Origin: Zygnema cylindricum
Lineage: Eukaryota; Streptophyta; Zygnematophyceae; Zygnematales; Zygnemataceae
NCBI GenBank assembly: GCA_037447655.1
Contig: JBBHKE010003563.1
Coordinates: 1-64,000, forward strand
Length of the DNA stretch: 64,000 bases
Direction of reading: 5' to 3'
Positions 57,153-64,000 of this stretch are shown in pieces. Position numbers and translations under genes: made by a program. Position 1 is the first letter of the stretch. The number at the start of each line of letters is the position of its first letter. The notes beneath the pieces were generated by a model that had not been told where the DNA came from, did not search any database, and was given only the letters and a program-made list of their open reading frames with translations.

Positions 57153-57698
57153 TACACCGCGATTCGTTATTAGTGTCAATAACTCTAATTTGGGTTCTTA
57201 AAATTTTGAATTGTTTTTTTCAAATAGGATACATGAATGTAATTTTTCCTTAACGTTAATTAAGATACCGTACAAAATAGCGTAAAGCCCGAAAGTACAA
57301 TGAAATCGAAATATTTTGGTGTACGGTCGATGTCAGACCGTACATAAATGTACCTTTTCAAGTGAAAATTTACAAAAAATGAATTAAATCAGACTCGCAC
57401 GCATAGGAACGTGCGCTCAAATAGACGGGATTAGTCTGACACGTAAATTAGTATGGCATGTACGGACATTTTAAATTCGCGACGGCGTACGATTTCTAAT
57501 ATTTTGTACGGATACAAATATTAATGTATATAATCGTACGGCTAATGTTCCATTTTTGTTGTTCCCAAATTAGCATTAACGCTGAAATTAGAATACACCA
57601 TTAAAAAAAAAAAAAATCATTTTTTTAATTAGCATCAAGTACGGTAAGTTTTCTTAAACACTATTTAAACTTTGACACTAATAACGATTCGCGGTGTA
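57153..57698. mobile_element. TA-flanked MITE 3 of cluster
   Basis: 546 bp; begins tacaccgcgattcgttatta, ends ctaataacgattcgcggtgta. The interior is longer than in the ~215-bp members and has no coding frame. Confidence 0.65.
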
Positions 57699-58198
57699 CA
57701 CCGCCAATCGCTATTAGAGTAAAGGAATAAATAGCGTAAAAAAAAATAGTGTTATTAACGCTAATTGGGAAAAAAAAAATCAAAAAAAAACATATATACT
57801 AATTAATCACTAACTCTAATTTGGATTTTTTCGAATAATAAATGCCCGCCGCATTGATGTCTACATCACTATATCTATCCGTACAAAATTTGACAATTCG
57901 TACGCCAAAATGTGAATATTCGAGTTTGCGTCTCTTTTTCCAGTGCACATTCACATGCGTGCAGAATTACATTAAATGACTTTTTGTACATTTGAATTTT
58001 CGAAAAGTACATTCTGGTACGTAAAAAACTGTTCGTACACCACACTATAAACATTGAGGTGTACTTCCGTTAATAGCGCTAATTAAAAATGAACCCTAAA
58101 AAGCGTAAAAAAATAGAATTATGGATTGTATTTCAGGTTTTTTTTTTTTTAAGGGCACCGAATTAGCGTTATTTACTCTAATAGCGATTGGCGGTGTA
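57697..58198. mobile_element. TA-flanked MITE 4 of cluster
   Basis: 502 bp; begins tacaccgccaatcgctatta, ends taatagcgattggcggtgta, a perfect 20-base inverted pair. It shares the TA at 57697-57698 with MITE 3, so the two are directly abutted. Confidence 0.75.
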
Positions 58199-58370
58199 CA
58201 GTAAATAAAAGAAAACCGCCCCCCTTTGACCTTGACCGCTGACTAAAAAGTAAAAACAGGCCTGCGTGGAAGCTCGAAATCCCTCGGTGAAGTAACGTGT
58301 GATCTTATTAATATTTTGCGGACGCACATTAGCTACGTGCACACGCAACACGTTTAGTGCAGCGATAGAT

Positions 58371-58588
58371 TACACCGCCAATCGCTATTAGCGTAAAAGT
58401 TTTTTTAGCGTACACGAATAATTAGCGTGGTTTACGCTAATTGGGAATTTGGAAATTTTCGAAGAAATCGTTTACTCTAGTTAAGGATTATGGTTTTTTG
58501 TAAATAGTATGAATAATTATATTTGAGAATATATAAAAAAAGCGGGACGGAATTAGCGTACACTACGCTAATACCGATTGGCGGTGTA
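58371..58588. mobile_element. TA-flanked MITE 5 of cluster
   Basis: 218 bp; tacaccgccaatcgctatta...taataccgattggcggtgta with one mismatch. It lies 137 bp upstream of the promoter minisatellite of the secreted-protein gene. Confidence 0.75.
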
Positions 58589-58724
58589 GTGCGCTGCAAA
58601 GTCAACCGCCGGCCAAAGTGGTACAAAAAAAGCGCACGCAAATGTGAAGATGACGTCAAAAAGTACAATCACAAACAACCGGATAGGAGAAAACCGTCCC
58701 CCTTCTCGCTTGTGCCTGGCCTTT

Positions 58725-58824
58725 GGAGATCTGAACGACGCCCGACGGTGGAGATCTGAACGACGCCCGACGGTGAAGATCTGAACGACGCCCGACGGCG
58801 GAGATCTGAACGACGCCCGACGGT
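58725..58824 (+). promoter_or_regulatory. Four tandem 25-bp repeats upstream of secreted-protein gene
   Basis: Four adjacent 25-bp units, core gagatctgaacgacgcccg, differing at two positions (units at 58725, 58750, 58775, 58800). They end about 52 bp upstream of a TATA box (tataaa, 58877-58882) and 147 bp upstream of the ATG at 58972. The position suggests a repeated regulatory element, but function is inferred. There are no spacers, so it is not CRISPR. Confidence 0.6.
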
Positions 58825-58971
58825 AACTGGCAACAGACTGGGTGTTAAACGGTCGGTCAAAGTACATTAGGATCGATATAAAGCGCTTACTCACAGACGC
58901 CAAATTCATCCCTCACCAATTTCATCACTATCACTCGTTCAGCACGAATTCTCATAAGTCTTGTCATCACC

Positions 58972-59313
58972 ATGGCTTCTTATCGTGGCTTGTGCTTTGT
59001 AGCTCTTGCTTTCGGCTTTCTTCTCCTCGTCGATGTATCTGACGCCCTTTCGTGCCATGCAGAAGATGACTCTCCGGCAAACACATGTTTGTGCAAGCCA
59101 TTTAAGTTTACAGGCAGGGAATGGGCGTATGAGAACTGGGACCCGACTTGTCCTCTGGGAGATAATTGTCTCGGCTGGAGATGCTTCGGCAACGGATATC
59201 TTCAAGTTCACGATTCGGCGAAAGGAATCTGGGTTCCCTATCTTGCCGAATGCGCTTCTCGAACAAACAAAAAATGTCTTTGGCCTATAACTGGAGTTAA
59301 TACCATAACCTAG
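58972..59313 (+). CDS. Small secreted cysteine-rich protein, family unknown
   Basis: An intact 113-residue frame with a strong start context (caccATGG) and a TATA box 90 bp upstream. Residues 1-26 form a signal peptide (hydrophobic core ALAFGFLLLV, likely cleavage near DVSDA-LS). The mature ~87-residue chain has eight cysteines (28, 39, 41, 60, 66, 71, 94, 102), enough for four disulfides, plus five Trp, in a compact acidic-to-neutral domain with no transmembrane segment. It is presumably secreted. I do not recognise the fold. Possibilities include a defence or antimicrobial peptide, a secreted effector, or a cell-wall/extracellular-matrix protein, and nothing in the sequence decides between them. 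No obvious intron. It is the best-supported intact host gene in the window. Confidence 0.8.
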   Translation: MASYRGLCFVALAFGFLLLVDVSDALSCHAEDDSPANTCLCKPFKFTGREWAYENWDPTCPLGDNCLGWRCFGNGYLQVHDSAKGIWVPYLAECASRTNKKCLWPITGVNTIT

Positions 59314-62119
59314 CATCATAAATACTTGGAGCATGTGGAGACTTGTGATTCCGAAAATTTCTCTGTGCTGCAAACCCTCGTTACTATATTGGCGCCTTTT
59401 TGTAGACGACTAAGTTTTGTTTCAAAGGTTTTAGTGTTTGCTGGAGTAATATTGTTGAGTTATTGAAAAGGGGGTTTTTTTTCTTTCTTTTATGATCTAT
59501 TTTAGCTTTATTACGGTAGTTTTTCGTGTTTAGTTGAATAGAGCATTTGACATTACCTGTTTTACTTTCGTACTTTTTATAAAATTCATTTAGATGTTGG
59601 CTCCTTTGTTCATGGTAGTTTCCATGAGAGCATTCTCTTTGATTTAGAAGTGAATGTCCTTCTCTTTTAATTTTTAAATATACCACAAGTACGTTTCGTT
59701 TATCCAAATGTACATGTGGCACTGATTGACCATGGGAATTTTGTCTATGAAGAAAATTTTGGTTACAGTTATGGCACTGAACGGTTGACCACAATAACTG
59801 GAAAGAGAGGATGTCTGAGTTGCAACTTATGTTTTGAATATGTAACTGAAAAACAAAATTGTTTGCATTTCTATTTGTTGTAAACAAGTTTGCATGACAG
59901 AAGTTCAGTTTTGCATGATGGAGAAGTTTTATATTTCTGGCATGTACACTTCCAGTGGGAGAATTTTCCAATAGGAGAATTTTTGGAAGTATCAACAAAC
60001 AAAATGATTCTATCTAAACGGTGGAACGTTTACATCTCGTCACTTGTGCCCCAAAGACAATACTATTTTTTTCTCTCATGCGTTTTGTTGTTGTACATAC
60101 GTCAAATGCGGTTTAGTTGAGAATTTTGACTTGAATGAACTTGGAGAGAAGAGCTCTTAAAACGGTTTTACTATGGTGTTACCAAAGAATAAAATCAGAT
60201 GTCATCGTCCGTAATCTCAAATATGAAGTCATTTGTGGCATGAAGTCACTTGTGGCATGAAGTCACAAGACACCTCGCGTTTAAGTGTAGTGGCTTGTCT
60301 TTGCTCAGGCTGGTCAATCATGCAAACATCTGTTAAAGGATTTAATGTGGGCAAGATTTCTGTAGCGGATGGAAATGGAACGCAATACTTTGTCACGGGA
60401 GGTTAAAACGCTCGAATTTCGTAAAACTATCTAAAACTTACCAACCCTACGAGATACCAATTCAAGCATGACATCTCCAATGTTCGCGCCATTGTAGATC
60501 AATCTATAGCTGAATTTTGTGCATTCGGGGGAAGCAGAAATCATGATTGCTGCAAACGGACTGTTTTCACTCCCAGGAAAACGAGGGCCTGTTTAGTTCA
60601 TAGGTGACAACCTCATTGCCTAACAAACATGGTTACCATATGCCTAGAGTAGAAGATAACAAGAAAACGGACTGGTAACCATTTCACCACTAACTTATCG
60701 GATGTTAATAATAGCGCATTTTTTAACAACTTTAACCATCAATTAGCTATACATTCCTCTGAGAAATACTTATTATAAGTTCTTTCACAAGGATGTTTTA
60801 GAGGTGGTCTTTTGCAAACAACCTGTTGAATTCCACCAACTTCACGTTTCTACTTTCTGTTCGTCCATGTCATCATTCAGAACTGAAAGTTGACATTTTA
60901 CAAGAACAATCTTGAGAACTTCCATTGCTGAAAATATGAAACTGTATTTCGTTGCATCACTCGGCGTTCAATAGCACGTCACCTCCATATATTGACTAGG
61001 CGACAAAATGGGTCGGGGAACGGGAATGAAAGGAAAAAAATTCAGGAAAATTTGAAACAGAGACGACCCAAATGGTGGACAGTGCGATGCAAAAGATTTT
61101 TTCTCCAGTGCATGCCAAAGGAACTGAATTAATATCAACCTTAAAGCTAAAACTCGAATCCGATGTTAAACCAAAGGACATTCTGCCAAACCGCAAAGCT
61201 TTTCTAAAAGGTTAAATGCACTAATCAGTCAAGCTTCACCGTCTTCTTCAAGCTCAGAAGCTTTTTCTCGATCTTGTGAACTTCGCGAGGATATCGTATG
61301 ACCTGATTCCTTGTCGTCATTTCTGATTCAATGACATCGGGTCTCTTTGGAAAACTGCTGCAGGCGTGAGAAAGTTTCCCGGCTGATTGCCTGCCAAAAA
61401 AAGCATTACAATACCATAAATTTACCAGGAAAAACTTGCTGCCACAGGTAAATACTGTCATAAAACGATTCTGCCTTCAAAACTTGCCTTCAATGACCTG
61501 TGAAAGACACATCAAAGTGGTCTGGTAAACGCTGACTTACTAACATAGCAAACAAGTGACACAAGAGTTATGATAACTCCAAAGAAAGAAAACACACAAA
61601 ACAGTCCCCGCTGCCTGTTTATTTAGATGTGTGTATTTCCACCCTTTGTACCAAGAGACTGATTGTACGAACTATTTCTCTATTATTATATTTCTTATTA
61701 CTATATAATAGTGATATTGTCAATCATACTGGCAGCCGGAATGGATTGGCAAGCCAAAAACATTGTACAGACAAACCTTAAACCCGACCGGCCAAACATG
61801 ACAACAAGCACCTGTTGCTGCAAATGGAAGGCACGCCTATACCCATGTGACTTATGACACATATGCCTGTCACATCATGTTTCCTCTTACATTATGAGGA
61901 ACTGAGGGTGAGGTATATTGTCTATCTATCACAGGCAAGAAAATTATGAAACCGCCTGTCTGAACCAAAAAAGAGTGAACAAAAATGCAGCATTTTAATA
62001 CAGCTGTAGAAAAACTTGTCACGCTCTCGCAAGTAAAATTAATGAAAAACCATTGGCTGTATGCTTGGCAATCCACAAGTCAAAAGACAGACGTTCGAAA
62101 AAATATCGATATTGTTATG
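59314..62119. other. Mostly noncoding DNA, one weak exon candidate
   Basis: 59314-61200 shows no supported gene. A short tandem duplication (ttgtggcatgaagtcac twice) is at 60232-60266. On the minus strand 61384-61225 could be a terminal exon: an acceptor gctttttttggcag is followed by a Lys/Arg/Glu-rich frame ending in TGA at 61225. No upstream exon could be joined to it with confidence. Confidence 0.3.
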
Positions 62120-62127
62120 GTTGCAAG

Positions 62128-62400
62128 CATAGTTCAAAAGTAGGCGTTTTTACGGTAGGCCTTTGGTCGGCGCCTTTATCGTAAGTTCTGTTATGGGCTT
62201 TTCATGTGATCTTAGATCGCTACTTTGATCAGCGACCGTCCGATCGTCCAAATCTGACGGTGTGAATAAAATTTTTTGGTCCGAATGTTTTAATTGGTCC
62301 GAATAGGTCCGAATACAATATGGGTCTTAAGGTCATATTGTATGTTTCGCATACAATAGGCATATTGTATGGGCCTACTTTCACTTACTTTTGAACTATG
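62128..62400. mobile_element. hAT-like MITE with 8-bp target duplication
   Basis: A 273-bp element starting catagttcaaaagta and ending in its complement tacttttgaactatg (a 10-base interruption lies farther in). Perfect 8-bp duplication gttgcaag (62120-62127 and 62401-62408), diagnostic of hAT-type transposition. The interior contains a small palindrome (tcatattgtatg...catacaata). No coding capacity. Confidence 0.82.
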
Positions 62401-62553
62401 GTTGCAAGTAAACGAGCTTCAATGTGGATAGCCTTGAAACTGTTGGAGGAATGTCCACTTCGGACTCCACAAGTGTGTATCGCAGTAAAAGCTGGGGTGC
62501 TAGTGCGCCGTTCATTGCCGTAAATTCGGTTTCAGGCGCTTGCATGCACAATC

Positions 62554-62626
62554 GGCCGGGTAGCTCACTTGGTAGAGCTAGTGTACGGCTAACACAAGGT
62601 CCCGGGTTCGATCCCTGGCTTGGCCA
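62554..62626 (+). tRNA. tRNA-like sequence, anticodon position GGC (Ala-like), probably pseudogene
   Basis: 73 nt. A box tagctcacttgg and B box ggttcgatccc match Pol III consensus. Acceptor ggccggg/cttggcc pairs with two G-U, D arm gctc/gagc, T arm ccggg/cctgg. The anticodon arm agtgt/acaca has one mismatch and its loop acggcta has C instead of U33. It could be a decayed tRNA-Ala or the head of a tRNA-derived SINE; no second copy is in the window. TTTT follows at 62627-62630. Confidence 0.5.
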
Positions 62627-62630
62627 TTTT

Positions 62631-64000
62631 CCAAAGTTTTCACTTTGACGCCCATGCGATATGTTGAATATCGCCGATCCTCAATAGAAACACCAATTGA
62701 TCTAAAAATATGCAGTAGGGCATGGACAAAACTACGACATATAGCTTTCCTTTAAGAAAAAAGATTGCAATGGAAGGACTTGATGCTTTGCAAGGTGGCG
62801 TCATAAACTTCATTGACTCATAATTTCAGAATTGAAACTGATATGCCAACATACAGGACAAAAACAGTGTAATGCAGTAAGTATTTAAGCTTCAAAGAGA
62901 ATTTAAAAGGCGACTGATCATAACATCAATAGACCAAATAATGGAACAGCTGTAAACGTCATCAAGCTTTCCAAAAACTATTCGTATCCTGATAGTTGCT
63001 GCTAAGAGCTATTGGATATCGTTCCATGTACATTACGTACATGTAGAAAATATAGACCTATAACACAAATGTTTGTCTTAGCAACCATGCGATATAAGGA
63101 TACACAATAAGTTACATGACATTAGGCTATGCATCCACACCCAATTACAGGAAATCTGATTTCCATAGACCCACTTATATAATGCCTGATTTAGATGTTT
63201 AAAACCATAGCATATTGCGATTTGTTGCAATATTTATACACCAAATATAAAGATTATTGAACAAGGAATATTGGGAAACCCCCCTCCAGTAAACAACAAT
63301 ATCAATAAGGCGTTACATGTTGTCTTGACTAAAAAACTTGCCATCGATTAAATACACTGAGAATTGAATTCATTCAATTTAATAACTGCCACATCTGTTG
63401 GAAAAGCACTTTTTGGTGACACATTGACACACATCACAATGCGATGCCTATCACGACCGGAATGGACAGATAACACTTAAAACTCAACCTTTGCCCACAA
63501 CTTCTTAGTATATACATCAGTAACAAAATTACAAGAGAAAAAAAACAAATGACGCTCACCTTGGATGGAGGACATTATGGCTGTCAACCTGTGAATGCCA
63601 GGAAAACATGGAAGGGTCCATCCAGACAGGGATGCAATAATTAGAAACACAATTTCTGTACAATTTGATTGTAGCGAACTCTTTAAAACCAAGATTTTTC
63701 ATGACGGAAAGCTTCAATTGTTCTATAAACTTATGCAATTACCACGACAGTAATCTTTTTACTCTCTGCTCCCATACACCATGACCTCTCTGCTCCCATA
63801 CACCATGATAGATTACAGAGCGCAGATGCAAAGTGCGTACTCGCAAGTCCATCGATGTACCAGTCGCAATCTGGTCAACATCCTGGCGTTCAAGGACAAG
63901 TGATTCTGGCGTTCAAGGACAAGTGTGCCCCGCAGTAGGCCTGTTGCACGAGAAAAATCGAACTGCAAGTTCGTCCATTGACCTGAAGCATAGTGGTACG
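62631..64000. other. Noncoding DNA with weak exon candidate on minus strand
   Basis: A 60-codon minus-strand frame (63738-63556) ends at a possible 5' splice site (ccaaggtgagcg), a weak hint of an exon continuing toward lower coordinates. Short tandem duplications occur at 63761-63807 (ctctgctcccatacaccatga twice) and 63880-63925 (ctggcgttcaaggacaagtg twice). No known domain. Confidence 0.25.

Noticed and set aside
58725-58824. CRISPR-like repeat array
   Set aside because: The 25-bp units are directly adjacent with no spacers, and the window is eukaryotic.
58972-59313. Calling the secreted Cys-rich protein a toxin or effector
   Set aside because: Signal peptide and cysteines alone do not establish function; no family was recognised.
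60996-61461. Minus-strand gene in the right-hand region
   Set aside because: A single plausible acceptor and a short basic frame are not enough; no second exon could be joined.
1-64000. Assigning the organism to oomycetes, red algae or plants
   Set aside because: The hints conflict (oomycete-like DDE_1, plant-like DUF7796, copia-rich) and mobile elements are poor taxonomic markers.

Overview
This is a eukaryotic, AT-rich, gene-poor window made largely of nested Ty1/copia LTR retrotransposons. I see no bacterial operons, CRISPR or rRNA. The lineage cannot be fixed from sequence alone. A decayed DDE transposase resembles an oomycete/stramenopile-type DDE_1 (Tc1/mariner-pogo) family, and a truncated host gene resembles a family I know best from plants. 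An alga or other non-model eukaryote is my guess, not a result.

Layout. 0.5-17.2 kb: a decayed DNA-transposon region holding an acidic ORF of unknown function and a DDE pseudogene. Two copia-type elements sit in the acidic ORF: A-left (2585-9277, itself hit by solo LTR H at 7186-7922) and E (9354-13624, non-autonomous). 17.2-26.2 kb: AT-rich, low-complexity DNA with one long-TIR MITE and a ~0.9 kb polypyrimidine tract. 26.2-32.0 kb: copia element C, minus strand, inserted in a GA microsatellite. 32.4-32.8 kb: the 5' part of a glycosyltransferase-like host gene. 34.2-48.7 kb: a 514-bp TRIM split by element A-right, which is itself split by solo LTR F and by the young element B (40118-46463). 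48.7-50.2 kb: 5' end of copia element D. 52.1-56.5 kb: two decayed copia pol copies, one split by solo LTR G. 56.7-58.6 kb: a chain of five TA-flanked MITEs. 59.0 kb: an intact gene for a small secreted Cys-rich protein, with a 4 x 25-bp repeat in its promoter region. 59.3-64 kb: mostly empty, with one hAT-like MITE and one tRNA-like sequence.

Insertions are defined by TG...CA (or TG...TA) ends and 5-bp target duplications read directly from the sequence: B GATGA, E CACCC, C GAGAG, A-right GAGCC, F CTAGT, G GATTC, H CCTTC, A-left AGGC(T/A). Where a primer-binding site survives, the elements use a half-tRNA type site complementary to the anticodon arm of initiator tRNA-Met. Where the gag start survives, it lies inside the 5' LTR, so the primer-binding site is translated.

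The most unusual signal is a tRNA-like RNA polymerase III-type cassette inside the LTRs. In families A, B, E and F it lies on the antisense strand, as a TATA-like motif, A-box-like and B-box sequences and a T4 terminator. In the TRIM it is on the sense strand and can fold as a near-complete cloverleaf. This links all these families and is the best candidate for an undescribed system here.
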